Positions 9,681-18,465 of a DNA stretch of 64,000 nt are shown here, piece by piece. Source of the stretch: Kitasatospora sp. SUK 42 (GTDB lineage Bacteria > Actinomycetota > Actinomycetes > Streptomycetales > Streptomycetaceae); the NCBI RefSeq assembly GCF_015776785.2, contig NZ_LFMD02000003.1, forward strand, positions 307,148 to 371,147, in the 5' to 3' direction. The position numbers and the translations under genes are program-made. The first letter of the stretch is position 1. Each line of letters begins with the position of its first letter. The notes beneath the pieces are model-generated. The model saw nothing but the letters and a program-made list of their open reading frames with translations, made no database searches and was not told the DNA's origin.

Positions 9681-9917
9681 GTGGACGACGCGGACGCCGC
9701 CCTGGGCTTCCAGGCGCTGCACGACCACACCGCGGACGGCTACCGCGCCCTGGTCGGCCTCCACACCCCCGACCTGGCCGCCACCCGCACCCACCCGCAC
9801 ACCCACGGCGTCCGCACCTGGGCCGAACGCGACGACCCCGACAGCAGCTCCCTGCACCTGGCCGACCTCCACGGCGACCCGCTCGTCGCGGTCCACCTGC
9901 GCGAGCCCACGGGGTGA
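9681..9917 (+). CDS. Small hypothetical protein
   Basis: A 78-codon frame beginning GTG (MDDADAALGFQALHDHTADG...) has G or C at essentially every third position, unlike the overlapping frames, so it is probably translated. It is His- and Asp-rich with no signal peptide and no recognised domain. It follows the phosphatase by 29 bases and ends two bases before a strong terminator, so it is likely the last gene of that transcript. The start is uncertain because no clear ribosome site is present. Confidence 0.55.
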   Translation: MDDADAALGFQALHDHTADGYRALVGLHTPDLAATRTHPHTHGVRTWAERDDPDSSSLHLADLHGDPLVAVHLREPTG

Positions 9918-9918
9918 C

Positions 9919-9951
9919 GCACAGGAAGTCGGATCCGCCGACTTCCTGTGC
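9919..9951. terminator. Strong terminator hairpin
   Basis: A perfect 14-bp stem (9919-9932 with 9938-9951) with a 5-base loop, directly after the small gene ending at 9917. Confidence 0.8.
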
Positions 9952-10081
9952 AGGGCCGCCCCTCCTCAGAACCCAGCAGGTTGTCAAGCGCGGCCCCACG
10001 GACCAGCGCGGGGCGGATACCGTTGGGACCACAGGGCCCGGCCCGGCGCCGGGTGAGCCAACGAGGAAGGGGTTGGTGGGA

Positions 10082-10420
10082 ATGAGTGCCCAGCCCGCCG
10101 AACACGGGCACGGTGGGGGCCGCCTGGGCCTGCCGCCGATGAACACGGTTCAGGAACTGCGGGCCGCGCTGCGGACTGGCCACGGCTTCCCCGGCGACGC
10201 GGAGCGCCTGGACGCCGAACTCGCCGAGCAGCTGCTGCGCCGGGTGCCGGTCGACCAGCTCGACCAGGTCGGGGAGGTGGGCACGGTGGTCGACCTGGTC
10301 GCGGTCGCCGAGATCGTCGCCGCCTACCGGGGCCGGGTACTGCTCGCAGCCGACCGCGAGGCGACCGACGCCGTGAATGAGGCCGTGAACGACCTGCTGG
10401 CCAGGCAGGGCGCCGAGTGA
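10082..10420 (+). CDS. Hypothetical protein, first gene of a two-gene operon
   Basis: A 112-residue helical protein (NTVQELRAALRTGHGFPGDAERLDAELAEQLL...) with no known catalytic motif. A GGTGGG-type ribosome site precedes the ATG. The last codons overlap the start of the next gene as GTGA, so the two products are made together in similar amounts. Size, order and overlap resemble small antitoxin-toxin operons, but no toxin family signature was recognised, so that is only a suggestion. Confidence 0.7.
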   Translation: MSAQPAEHGHGGGRLGLPPMNTVQELRAALRTGHGFPGDAERLDAELAEQLLRRVPVDQLDQVGEVGTVVDLVAVAEIVAAYRGRVLLAADREATDAVNEAVNDLLARQGAE

Positions 10421-10752
10421 ACGACCCGCACGACCTGCACGACCCGGGCAGCACGGTGGTCGCGGTTGTCACCGATCGAGCCGCCCAACGGGCCAAGGAA
10501 CTCGGTGTCACCGAGGCCCTTGAGGCGCTGCGCGCCGAACTGGAACACGAGCCCCGGCTCGGCCGCCACATCCGCACGGTCACCGAAGGCACGCAGCAGG
10601 TCGAGCTCTACTCCACTCGGATCGAGGGCGACCCGGCGGCCGGTCGTCCGGCCGTCAATGTGGTGCATGCCTTCGCGCCCGCACCACCGTGGCCCCCGAC
10701 CGTGCGGATCGCCGCAGTCGTACCCGAGGATCCGCTCCACCCCGGGCCGTGA
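10417..10752 (+). CDS. Hypothetical protein, second gene of a two-gene operon
   Basis: A 111-residue protein translated from a GTG that overlaps the preceding stop by four bases. It has an N-terminal helical part (DRAAQRAKELGVTEALEALRAELEHEP) and a beta-rich C-terminal part (QQVELYSTRIEGD... then PPTVRIAAVVPEDP). No signal peptide or membrane segment. Function unknown. The helix-then-sheet layout is loosely like small RelE/ParE-type proteins, but no family motif confirms it. It converges on the pentapeptide-repeat gene, 18 bases away. Confidence 0.68.
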   Translation: MNDPHDLHDPGSTVVAVVTDRAAQRAKELGVTEALEALRAELEHEPRLGRHIRTVTEGTQQVELYSTRIEGDPAAGRPAVNVVHAFAPAPPWPPTVRIAAVVPEDPLHPGP

Positions 10753-10770
10753 ACCGGGGTGGCCCGCGCC

Positions 10771-11703
10771 CTACCGCCTGCGAGGCTTGCCGGAACGGCC
10801 GCCGCCCTGCGGCCTGGCCGCGCCACGCGGCTTGCGCGAGGCGGCGGGCGCAGGGGAGGTGGACGTCTCCGGCCAGTGGGTGGGGCGGGTGAGGGTGGCG
10901 GGGAGGCGGGTGGTGGCGTCGCCTCGGGCGGCGTTGAGCTGGATCTGGGTGAGGAAGAGGGCCGTGGTGAGGTCGGCGCCGGCCAGGTTGGCGTCGCGGA
11001 GGTCGGCGCCGATGAGGTCGGCCAGGCGCAGGTCGGCGCCGGAGAGGTCGGCGGCGACGAGGAGGGCCCCGCGCAGGTTGGCGCCCTGGAGGTCGGCGCC
11101 GCGCAGGCGGGCTCCGAAGAGGTCGGCGCCGCGGTGTTCGCGGCGGCGGGGGACGGCGGCGCGGACGAGTTCGCTGGCGCGCAGCAGCAGTTCGGCGATC
11201 CGCGCGCGGTGGGCCGGGACGTCGAGGGCGAGGATCTCCTCGGGGGTGCCGCCGGCCAGCCGGTCGGTCTCCTCCAGGGCCGCGCGCAGTTCGGCGTGGA
11301 CGGCGCGGGCGGGTTCGAAGGTGAGCGCCTCGGTGAGGTGGCGGAGCAGTTCGTGGAGCTGCCGCACGATCGGGAAGACGTCGAACATCGGCCGGGCGCT
11401 CGACGGCTCCTCCCGCCAGCTCACCCCGCCGAAGGTGACCTGGGAGACCCTCTGCCCGGCGCCGAAGCAGTCGTAGACGGTGCAGCCCTGGAATCCGCTG
11501 TCGCGCAGCCGGGCGTGAATGCCACAGCCGAAGTCGTCCTGGAGGTTGCGGCAGGGGGTGCCGGCGGCCTTGTCAACGGCGAAGTCGGCGCCGGCCGCGA
11601 AGGGCAGGACGACGCAGCAGAGCCCGAAGCAGCTGCGGCAGTCGGACTGGAGCGGGGTCGGCGCGGCGGCCGTCCGGTCCTGCGGCGGCTCGGTCTCGCG
11701 CAC
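10771..11703 (-). CDS. Pentapeptide-repeat protein with N-terminal cysteine cluster
   Basis: The 310-residue protein opens with a Cys-rich segment (CRSCFGLCC, then [13 protein letters not shown] and CTVYDCFG) likely to hold a metal or metal cluster. A helical middle follows, then at least ten pentapeptide units of the A(D/N)LxG type (about 205-265, e.g. [12 protein letters not shown]), which fold as a right-handed beta-helix. The C-terminal tail is basic. GTG at 11703 is preceded by GGAAGGA at good spacing. Family members are mostly uncharacterised and cytoplasmic. The unusual point is the Cys cluster joined to the beta-helix. Confidence 0.82.
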   Translation of the reverse strand: MRETEPPQDRTAAAPTPLQSDCRSCFGLCCVVLPFAAGADFAVDKAAGTPCRNLQDDFGCGIHARLRDSGFQGCTVYDCFGAGQRVSQVTFGGVSWREEPSSARPMFDVFPIVRQLHELLRHLTEALTFEPARAVHAELRAALEETDRLAGGTPEEILALDVPAHRARIAELLLRASELVRAAVPRRREHRGADLFGARLRGADLQGANLRGALLVAADLSGADLRLADLIGADLRDANLAGADLTTALFLTQIQLNAARGDATTRLPATLTRPTHWPETSTSPAPAASRKPRGAARPQGGGRSGKPRRR

Positions 11704-11826
11704 GTTCCGGGGTCCTTCCAGCAGCGGGGTGTTTCGAGTGCCAAATCCTACTGGGCAGGGCCACCCCGACGCCGGTAAGGTGCCGATCGACTCAGTGGCC
11801 ATTACCAACAGCAGGGGGTAGACGGT

Positions 11827-12483
11827 ATGCGGCAGTCGGACATCAGAGAGCTGGTCCGGATGTGGATCAGCGGATGGACCGTCTCCCGGGGCGCCGCCGA
11901 ACCGGTGGACCAGCCCTGGGGCTGGACCATCGACGTCGGCGCACCCGTCGGCGAGGTGGCCCGGCACGTGCTGCCCGAACCGACCGAGGCCGAGGTCCGC
12001 AAGCTCGCCGAGACCACCACCGCGCCGACCACCTGGCTGAAGCTGTTCGCCGGGGACGACACCGTACGGCCCTGGCTCGGCCCGCGGTGGCGGCTGGACC
12101 AGCCGGGCTTCCTGATGACCGCCCCGCTCACCCCCGAGCGGCCCGAGCTCCCGGCCGGCTACACCGTGACCACCTGGGAGCGCGGCGGAGTGCTCCGGGC
12201 GCTGATCCGCACCGAGGCCGGGCACCTGGCCGCGCGCGGGCAGGCGGGCCTGTCCGCGGACGGCCGGGTGGCGGTGCCGGACCAGATCACCACCGCCCCC
12301 GAGCACCGCCGCCGGGGCCTGGGCTCCGTGGTGATGCGGACGCTCCAGTCCGCCGCGTACGAGACCGGCGCACGCACCGGCGTGCTGGTCGGCACCCTGG
12401 AGGGGCAGGCGCTCTACGTCACGCTGGGCTGGACCACCCACTCCCCGATGGCGAGCCTGGTCCTGGAGCCCGAAGCGGCTTAG
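11827..12483 (+). CDS. GNAT family N-acetyltransferase
   Basis: A 218-residue acyl-CoA-dependent transferase. The GNAT core is in the C-terminal half: a beta strand ([21 protein letters not shown]) carrying the acetyl-CoA pyrophosphate loop RRRGLGS, then [19 protein letters not shown], typical of motif B. The N-terminal 100 residues are not recognised. The acceptor substrate is unknown. Its TAG stop overlaps the opposite-strand SGNH gene's stop by four bases (12480-12483), so the two transcripts must run into each other. Confidence 0.82.
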   Translation: MRQSDIRELVRMWISGWTVSRGAAEPVDQPWGWTIDVGAPVGEVARHVLPEPTEAEVRKLAETTTAPTTWLKLFAGDDTVRPWLGPRWRLDQPGFLMTAPLTPERPELPAGYTVTTWERGGVLRALIRTEAGHLAARGQAGLSADGRVAVPDQITTAPEHRRRGLGSVVMRTLQSAAYETGARTGVLVGTLEGQALYVTLGWTTHSPMASLVLEPEAA

Positions 12484-13265
12484 CGGTACGGCGCCAGCTC
12501 CGGGCGCTTCGCCGGGCGGCCGTCGCCGGAGGAGCGGCCGGTGAGGCGGCGGCCGATCCACGGGCCGAGGTGGGTGCCCAGCCAGCGGGCGTCGGAGCGC
12601 AGCCGCTCGGTGCGGCCGCGCGGGGCGGCGGGCGGCAGCGGGGCGCGCCAGTCGAAGGCGGCGGGGCGGCCGAGCGCCTCCAGCACGCCCTCGGCGACCC
12701 GGCGGTGGCCCTCGGGCGACAGGTGCAGCCGGTCCTCGGCCCAGAGCCGGCGGTCGTCGAAGCAGGGCGCGGAGAAGAGGTCGACGACGGCGAAGCCGTC
12801 CTGCTGCCCGAGTTCCTGCACGAAGGCCTTCAGTCGCAGGATGGTGGGCAGCAGCCGGGCGCTGCCGGCCAGTCGGCGGGTGGGGTCGGTGCTGGTGAAC
12901 AGCACCACGGTGGCGCCGGTGGCGCCCAGTTCGGCGGCGCAGTGGCCGAGCAGCCGCTCGACCCGGTCGATGTCGCAGCCGGGGCGCAGCACGTCGTTGA
13001 GGCCGCCGGCCAGGGTGACGAGTTCGGCGCCCATGGCAGTGGCGGCGGCGAGCTGTTCGTCGTGGATCTGGCCGATGAGCTTGCCGCGCACGGCGAGGTT
13101 GGCGTAGCGGAAGCCGTCGGCCGGGGCGTCGGCGGCCAGCGTCGAGGCGACCCGGTCGGCCCAGCCGCGGTAGTGGCCGTCGGGCAGCAGGTCGTCGCAC
13201 ATGCCCTCGGTGAAGGAGTCCCCGACGGCGACGTAGCTGGCGTAGCTGCGGTGGGTGGTGGGCAC
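12480..13265 (-). CDS. SGNH/GDSL-family hydrolase (cytoplasmic)
   Basis: A 261-residue esterase/lipase-like enzyme with the SGNH blocks: GDSFTEG (nucleophile Ser near residue 17), the Gly of block II in NLAVRGK, GGLNDV (block III Asn) and [10 protein letters not shown] (block V Asp-x-x-His). There is no signal peptide, so it acts in the cytoplasm. GTG at 13265 has GGAG upstream at suitable spacing and begins directly at the fold ([11 protein letters not shown]). It ends tail to tail with the GNAT gene. Confidence 0.88.
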   Translation of the reverse strand: MPTTHRSYASYVAVGDSFTEGMCDDLLPDGHYRGWADRVASTLAADAPADGFRYANLAVRGKLIGQIHDEQLAAATAMGAELVTLAGGLNDVLRPGCDIDRVERLLGHCAAELGATGATVVLFTSTDPTRRLAGSARLLPTILRLKAFVQELGQQDGFAVVDLFSAPCFDDRRLWAEDRLHLSPEGHRRVAEGVLEALGRPAAFDWRAPLPPAAPRGRTERLRSDARWLGTHLGPWIGRRLTGRSSGDGRPAKRPELAPYR

Positions 13266-13521
13266 GTACGGTCTCCGCTCTCCCGGGTTGGCTCCGCGGT
13301 CCGACGATCGTACGTGTGCGCCTGCGGGCCGGAGCAGCGAGGGCCGGAGTACCGAGGGTCTGGACGCCAAGGGCCGGGGCACAAGGGCCGGCGCTCATTC
13401 GGCGTCCACTGTTCGTTTATCGGCCCGCGCCATCCTGAGGGCACGGGGCGGCGGCCGGCGACGGGGGCCTTGCCGCCGCCCCACCGGCCCGCCCCATCCG
13501 GCCCGCTCCATCCGGCCAGGG
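13266..13521. other. Intergenic gap between SGNH and HxlR genes
   Basis: About 256 bases without a supportable gene. Imperfect GGGCCGGAG/GGGCCGG repeats occur at 13335-13395 and a CCATCCGGCC pair at 13495-13518. It must contain the SGNH promoter; no clear -35/-10 pair was seen. Confidence 0.5.
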
Positions 13522-13905
13522 TCACCCCGCGACGGTCGCGCTCCGAGCCGTGAACCAGTGCTCCCGCACCGCGTCGGTGGGCCGCTGCTCGCCGAGGGCG
13601 CCCAGCCCCCACGCCCCCAGGGCCTCTATCACCGGCCGCAGTTCACGTCCGCGCTCGGTCAGCTCGTACACCGTCGCGTTGGCCGGCCGTTCCAGCCTGC
13701 GCCGCTCCGCGAGCCCGTCGCCCTCCAGCTGCTTGAGCCGGGCGGCGAGGATGTCGGTGGAGACGCCGGGCAGGTCGGCGTGCAGGTCGGTGTAGCGGCG
13801 CGGGCCGTCGAGGAGTTCACGGACGATCAGGAGGCTCCAGCGCTCGCCCACCGCGTCCAGGGCGCGGGCGACGGCGCAGTACTGGTCGTAGCTTCGGCGT
13901 GACAT
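13522..13905 (-). CDS. HxlR family transcriptional regulator
   Basis: The 127-residue winged-helix regulator begins [23 protein letters not shown] and carries the HxlR hallmark [26 protein letters not shown]. These proteins repress or activate adjacent genes, often in response to reactive electrophiles or redox signals. Start codons at 13917 and 13923 are also in frame; I chose 13905 because it matches the family start. It diverges from the aminotransferase gene with a perfect palindrome between them, which is the likely operator for both. Confidence 0.88.
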   Translation of the reverse strand: MSRRSYDQYCAVARALDAVGERWSLLIVRELLDGPRRYTDLHADLPGVSTDILAARLKQLEGDGLAERRRLERPANATVYELTERGRELRPVIEALGAWGLGALGEQRPTDAVREHWFTARSATVAG

Positions 13906-13936
13906 GTGGATCAGCATAGCCAAGAGGTTGGACTTT

Positions 13937-13952
13937 CCAAGTGCTCACTTGG
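13937..13952. promoter_or_regulatory. Palindrome in the hxlR-alaA intergenic region
   Basis: CCAAGTG-CT-CACTTGG is a perfect 7+2+7 inverted repeat between divergent genes, 32 bases from the hxlR start and 52 from alaA. It fits a dimeric HxlR-type operator. Confidence 0.6.
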
Positions 13953-14003
13953 TAGAACAAAGCAGCAGCAACGAAGCGGGTGGTGACGGTCGGGAGGCCG
14001 CAG

Positions 14004-15218
14004 ATGGAGTTTCGACAGTCCAGCAAGCTCAACGACGTGTGCTACGAGATCCGCGGTCCGGTGGTCGACCAGGCCAACGCGCTGGAGGAGGCCGGGCACA
14101 CCGTACTGCGGCTGAACACCGGCAACCCGGCGCCGTTCGGCTTCGAGGCGCCGGAGGAGATCATCCAGGACATCATCCGCAACCTGCCCAAGGCGCACGG
14201 CTACAGCGACTCGCGCGGCATCCTGCCGGCCCGCCGCGCGGTGGTGCAGTACTACCAGCAGCGCGGGGTCCAGGGCGTCACCGTCAACGACGTCTACCTC
14301 GGCAACGGCGTCTCCGAGCTGATCCAGATGGCCGTCACCGCGCTGGTCGACGACGGCGACGAGGTGCTCGTCCCGATGCCCGACTACCCGCTGTGGACGG
14401 CGGCGGTCCGGCTGGCCGGCGGCAAGGCCGTGCACTACCTGTGCGACGAAGAGGCCGAGTGGTACCCGGACCTGGACGACATCGCCGCCAAGATCACCGC
14501 CCGGACCAAGGCGATCGTCGTCATCAACCCCAACAACCCCACCGGCGCGGTCTACCCGAAGGAACTGCTGGAGGGCATCCTCGACCTGGCCCGCCGCCAC
14601 CACCTGATGGTGCTGGCCGACGAGATCTACGACAAGATCCTCTACGACGGCGCCGAGCACCACTGCCTGGCGGCCCTGGCCGACGACGTGCTCACCCTCA
14701 CCTTCAACGGCCTCTCCAAGTCCTACCGGGTGGCCGGCTTCCGCAGCGGCTGGCTGGTCGTCTCCGGCCCCAAGCAGCACGCCACCGACTACCTGGAGGG
14801 CCTGACCATGCTCTCCGGCATGCGGCTGTGCCCCAACGTGCCCGCGCAGTACGCCGTGCAGGCGGCCCTCGGCGGCCACCAGTCCATCAACGACCTGGTG
14901 CTGCCGAACGGGCGGCTCACCGAGCAGCGCGACATCGCGGTCAAGGCGCTCAACGAGATCCCCGGCGTCAGCTGCGTCAAGCCCAAGGGCGCCCTGTACG
15001 CCTTCGCCAGGCTCGACCCGGCCGTGCACCGGATCGTCGACGACGAGCGCTTCGTGCTGGACCTGCTGCTGCGCGAGAAGATCCACGTCGTCCAGGGCAC
15101 CGGCTTCAACTGGCCCCGCCCGGACCACTTCCGCTTCGTCACCCTGCCGCGCGCCGACGACCTGGAGACGGCCGTGAACCGGATCGGGCGCTTCCTGGCC
15201 ACGTACCGGCAGAGCTGA
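14004..15218 (+). CDS. alaA: PLP-dependent alanine aminotransferase AlaA
   Basis: Transfers an amino group between alanine and 2-oxoglutarate (alanine synthesis from pyruvate) in the cytoplasm. The 404 residues align along the whole length with E. coli AlaA as I recall it: [14 protein letters not shown] at the start, [46 protein letters not shown] and the PLP-lysine motif [12 protein letters not shown] (Lys239). CGGGAGG at 13991-13997 is a good ribosome site for the ATG. It is divergent from hxlR and followed 20 bases on by a small membrane gene. Confidence 0.93.
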   Translation: MEFRQSSKLNDVCYEIRGPVVDQANALEEAGHTVLRLNTGNPAPFGFEAPEEIIQDIIRNLPKAHGYSDSRGILPARRAVVQYYQQRGVQGVTVNDVYLGNGVSELIQMAVTALVDDGDEVLVPMPDYPLWTAAVRLAGGKAVHYLCDEEAEWYPDLDDIAAKITARTKAIVVINPNNPTGAVYPKELLEGILDLARRHHLMVLADEIYDKILYDGAEHHCLAALADDVLTLTFNGLSKSYRVAGFRSGWLVVSGPKQHATDYLEGLTMLSGMRLCPNVPAQYAVQAALGGHQSINDLVLPNGRLTEQRDIAVKALNEIPGVSCVKPKGALYAFARLDPAVHRIVDDERFVLDLLLREKIHVVQGTGFNWPRPDHFRFVTLPRADDLETAVNRIGRFLATYRQS

Positions 15219-15238
15219 CCCACGTAGGCTGGGCGGCC

Positions 15239-15571
15239 ATGACCGTCCTTCGCTCCGTCGCCCTGTTCGTGCTCGCCGCGCTCGCCGAGATCGGCGGCTG
15301 CTGGCTGGTCTGGCAGAGCGTGCGGGAGCAACGGCCGTGGTGGCTGGCCGGGTTGGGCGTGGTGCTGCTCGGCGCGTACGGCTTCGTCGCGGCGCTGCAA
15401 CCGGACAGCCACTTCGGCCGGGTGCTGGCCGCGTACGGCGGGGTGTTCGTGGCCGGCTCGCTGCTGTGGGGCGTGTTCGTGGACGGCTTCCGGCCGACCC
15501 GCTACGACGTGCTGGGCGCGCTGATCTGCCTGGCCGGGGTCGCCGTGATCATGTACGGGCCCCGGCGCTGA
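15239..15571 (+). CDS. YnfA-family (UPF0060) small membrane protein
   Basis: A 110-residue protein with four predicted transmembrane helices and the YnfA hallmarks [33 protein letters not shown] and [20 protein letters not shown]. The family is distantly like small multidrug-resistance exporters; the substrate is unknown. TAGGCT (15225-15230) ending 8 bases before the ATG suggests a separate leaderless transcript rather than read-through from alaA. Confidence 0.93.
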   Translation: MTVLRSVALFVLAALAEIGGCWLVWQSVREQRPWWLAGLGVVLLGAYGFVAALQPDSHFGRVLAAYGGVFVAGSLLWGVFVDGFRPTRYDVLGALICLAGVAVIMYGPRR

Positions 15572-15613
15572 GGTCCTCCCCCGGCGCCGGGGCCCGTCGG
15601 CCGCGTTCGGGGA

Positions 15614-17281
15614 CTACCAGCCCCAGCCGCCGCCCTGGCCGTCGTCGTCCCGGTCGGAGTCCCAGCCCTCGCCGACCTTGCGCAGGATCGAGTAGTTGTC
15701 GATCTGCTTGCCGTCCTCGGTCAGCGCGGTGACCTTCATGACCGACTTCTGGCCCAGGCGGGCCGGGGTCACATCGACCTTGATGAACGAGTAGCCGGTG
15801 TAGCGCACCCTCGACCACTGGATGGTCTCGGGGACCTTCACCTTGCCCTTGCCCCAGTAGTAGGTCTTCACCTCGTCCTGGTGGTTCTCGTGGCCCTCGT
15901 AGGTGTCCGGCACGTCGAACTTGTACAGGCTGCGGCCGGCCGCACCCGCGGTCACGTAGACCACGCCGTCCTTCGCGGGCTCGATGGTGGCGCCGCTCGG
16001 CACCTGCTTCGAGACCTTGTTGCCCAGGATGGCGTCGGTGCGCTCGTAGATGTGGTTGTGGCCGTTGATGACCAGGTCCACCCGGTACTTCTCGAACAGC
16101 GGCACCCAGGCCTCGCGGACACCGCCCTCGGAGGCGTGCGCGACGGTGGTGGAGAAGGCGCAGTGGTGGAAGAAGACCACGACGAAGTCGATGGTCTCGT
16201 CGTTGCGCAGGTCCTTGAGGGTGCGCTCCAGCCACTTGGTCTGCTTGTTCGCCGAGATGCCGAGGTTGGCCGGGATCTCGTACGAGACGTCGTTGGCGTC
16301 CAGGGAGATGACGCCGACGTTCTTGTAGCGGAACGTGTAGACGCCGGGGACCGTGCGCGGGTCCGGGCCGTTGTTCGGCAGGAAGAAGCGGGCGTTGTCG
16401 CCGCCGTAGCCGTTGGGCGAGTACCAGGCCTCGACGTCGTGGTTGCCGTACGCGACCATCCACGGGATGTCGGCGGCGACCGTCTCGGTCTGGACCAGGA
16501 AGGAATCCCAGGTCTTGGCGTCGTACGCGACCTTGTCCGGGTCCGTGCCGGTGCCCTTCGGGTCCGCGTAGCAGATGTCGCCGGCGTGCAGGTGGAAGGC
16601 CGGCTTCTGGGCCCGGATGATGTTGTCGTTGGCCTTGGCGTCGTCGCTCACGCCCTGGTCACCGAAGGCGGTGAAGGTGAACGGCTCGTACACCTTGCCC
16701 CAGCGGTGGTCGCGGGAGGGCGCGGTGCGGAAGGTGTGCAGGGTGGAGATCTGCTGCTGCGAGGCCGGGTCGAAGCCCTCGTGGCCGACACCGTAGTAGT
16801 AGGTGGTGTCGGGGCGGAGGTCCTCCAGCGCCACGTGCAGGTAGTACTGGTCCACCGGCTGGCTGCCCGGGGCCAGCGCCGGGGTGTGCAGGGCGCGGAC
16901 CTCGGCCTGGACCTTGTGGCTCAGCTCCCACGGGGTCTTGCCGTAGCGCAGGAACGGCTTCTTGACCGGCGCCGGGACCTGCCAGGAGACGCGGAACTGG
17001 GTGTCCGGCTCGGGGCCGAACTGGAGGTGACGGCCGATCGGCGCGACCAGCGCGCCGTCGATGCCGGCGGTCGTGCCACCGGTCAGCAGCTGCGGGGTCG
17101 CCGGGGCGGCGAAGGCCGTCCCGCTGCCCAGCGCACCGCCGACGGCGACGGCGCCCACGGTGACGGCGCCGGCGCGCAGCATCCGGCGGCGGGAGAAGCG
17201 GGCCCGCAGGTACTCGTGCTGCTCGGCCATGCTCATGCGGTCGGCAAGCTTGGCCGGCACGCCCATGTTGGGGATATCCAT
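15614..17281 (-). CDS. Secreted purple-acid-phosphatase-type metallophosphoesterase (Tat exported)
   Basis: The 555-residue enzyme begins with a twin-arginine signal (SRRRMLRAG, then a hydrophobic stretch ending FAAPA). A fibronectin-like N-terminal domain (about 90-200) precedes a calcineurin-like core with metal-binding motifs FGDQG, HAGDICYA, YGNHD, FHHCAFS and GHNHIYERT. This is the layout of purple acid phosphatases, which release phosphate from organic esters outside the cell. Four 11-base-spaced repeats resembling a PHO box lie at 17293-17332 just upstream, consistent with induction by PhoP at low phosphate. The start is uncertain: ATGs at 17266 and 17236 are also possible. Confidence 0.9.
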   Translation of the reverse strand: MDIPNMGVPAKLADRMSMAEQHEYLRARFSRRRMLRAGAVTVGAVAVGGALGSGTAFAAPATPQLLTGGTTAGIDGALVAPIGRHLQFGPEPDTQFRVSWQVPAPVKKPFLRYGKTPWELSHKVQAEVRALHTPALAPGSQPVDQYYLHVALEDLRPDTTYYYGVGHEGFDPASQQQISTLHTFRTAPSRDHRWGKVYEPFTFTAFGDQGVSDDAKANDNIIRAQKPAFHLHAGDICYADPKGTGTDPDKVAYDAKTWDSFLVQTETVAADIPWMVAYGNHDVEAWYSPNGYGGDNARFFLPNNGPDPRTVPGVYTFRYKNVGVISLDANDVSYEIPANLGISANKQTKWLERTLKDLRNDETIDFVVVFFHHCAFSTTVAHASEGGVREAWVPLFEKYRVDLVINGHNHIYERTDAILGNKVSKQVPSGATIEPAKDGVVYVTAGAAGRSLYKFDVPDTYEGHENHQDEVKTYYWGKGKVKVPETIQWSRVRYTGYSFIKVDVTPARLGQKSVMKVTALTEDGKQIDNYSILRKVGEGWDSDRDDDGQGGGWGW

Positions 17282-17292
17282 GCGCGGGACTC

Positions 17293-17332
17293 TGTCAGCG
17301 ACGCGTTGACCACACGCGGACTTCCGGTGAAC
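17293..17332 (-). promoter_or_regulatory. PHO-box-like direct repeats upstream of the acid phosphatase
   Basis: On the minus strand GTTCACC, GTCCGCG, GTCAACG and GCTGACA start at exact 11-base steps (17332, 17321, 17310, 17299). Streptomyces PhoP boxes are 11-base direct repeats of GTTCACC-like units. The first and third units match well, the other two weakly. The position would cover the -35 of a near-leaderless transcript. Confidence 0.6.
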
Positions 17333-17466
17333 GGGGCTCTGCGCGTCCCCCACTCGAACACCAACGTTCGACCATGGTTAGGTAAAGAGCATGTTCATAC
17401 CGATTCAACGTCGGATCATGGCCCCCGTCGCCCACGTGGTCTGACGTCCCGTCGCGGCCACCGCGG

Positions 17467-17721
17467 TCAGGAGGAGGGCTCGCCCCAGTGGGTCTCGGCC
17501 CGGTCGCCGGTGCCGTCGCAGGTGCGGCAGATCTCGTCCCGGTAGGCGTGCTTGGCGCCGATCGCGTCCACCCGGTAGCGCACGTAGACCCCGGTGCCGT
17601 CGCAGAGGAAGCAGTTGCCGCCCCCACCGCCCACCTCGGTGGTACCGGTGCCCTGGCAGGTCCGGCAGCTGAGACCGGCGGTCCGGCCGGTGCCCGCGCA
17701 GATGCGGCAGACCGTCGTCAT
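17467..17721 (-). CDS. Stand-alone DnaJ-type zinc-finger protein
   Basis: An 84-residue protein made almost wholly of four CxxCxGxG motifs (CRICAGTG, CRTCQGTG, CFLCDGTG, CRTCDGTG), the repeat that binds two zinc ions in DnaJ. There is no J domain or substrate-binding domain, so it is not a DnaJ chaperone itself. A Gly-rich loop separates the two halves. It could act as a small redox or scaffold protein; function unknown. Confidence 0.85.
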   Translation of the reverse strand: MTTVCRICAGTGRTAGLSCRTCQGTGTTEVGGGGGNCFLCDGTGVYVRYRVDAIGAKHAYRDEICRTCDGTGDRAETHWGEPSS

Positions 17722-17854
17722 CGTCTTCCTCCCCGGGCAAGGAACCGCTCGATGCCACCGGTCATGGTAGTGGTCGGGCCCTGCGGCCGCCCCAAGATCG
17801 ATCCGATGATCAGTCAGCTCATGGACGACCGGGCGGCCGGCTCACTCGGTCTGC

Positions 17855-18259
17855 TCACTCGGCCAGCTGCTCGCGGACCCGGCGGGAGACCGAGATCAGC
17901 TGGAGGTCGAGCAGGCCCGGCGGATCGGCGAGGCCGGGGCCGCCGGCGTGCACCCAGGCGGCTATGTCGTCGATCATCTCGTCCATCAGCACGAAGCCGA
18001 GCCAGACCGGGCGGCCGCCCGCCGCCCGGCCCTCCGCGGAGGGGCCGACCACCACCACGTTGGACTGGGTGCACACGTCCAGGCACTTCACCGCGCGCAC
18101 CCGCCCCGCCGAGCCGACCGCCGTACGCAGCCGCTCGTACTGCCCCGCGTGGTCCACCCCCGGGTGCTTGGCCTCGGTGCCGCAGCAGCAGCCCCGGCAG
18201 ACGGTGACGGTCACCGGGGAGCCGGAGCCCTGCTTGCGGTCGCGGTCTCGGCGGCTCAT
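17855..18259 (-). CDS. Thioredoxin-like [2Fe-2S] ferredoxin-domain protein
   Basis: A 134-residue cytoplasmic protein with the Cys pattern of thioredoxin-fold ferredoxins: a Cys-rich start (Cys21, 24, 25, 26 in VCRGCCCGT), then CLDVC (Cys59, Cys63). The C-terminal third is unrelated. Such proteins carry one [2Fe-2S] cluster and transfer electrons; the partner is not evident. It lies 133 bases upstream (in transcription order) of the zinc-finger gene, on the same strand. Confidence 0.83.
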   Translation of the reverse strand: MSRRDRDRKQGSGSPVTVTVCRGCCCGTEAKHPGVDHAGQYERLRTAVGSAGRVRAVKCLDVCTQSNVVVVGPSAEGRAAGGRPVWLGFVLMDEMIDDIAAWVHAGGPGLADPPGLLDLQLISVSRRVREQLAE

Positions 18260-18465
18260 CGGCTGCGGTACTCCCCCTGGTCGGCGGTCCTGGTCTGCGG
18301 TTCTGCTCCGCGGTCCTGCTCCGCGGGCGTGCCCGCACCGGCACTGTACCCGCCGGCCGGGGGCGTGCGGCCCGAGCGAGCGCCCCTCACTAGGATGCTG
18401 GCCACCCGTGCCGGGCCCACCCCGGCGGAGGACTGGTCCCGGGGATTCCGGAGGAGGACGGACGG

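Noticed and set aside
10771..13398. An 875-codon minus-strand frame
   Set aside because: It runs antisense to the GNAT gene and overlaps the SGNH gene in another frame; only the part from GTG 11703 (pentapeptide protein) has family features and a ribosome site.
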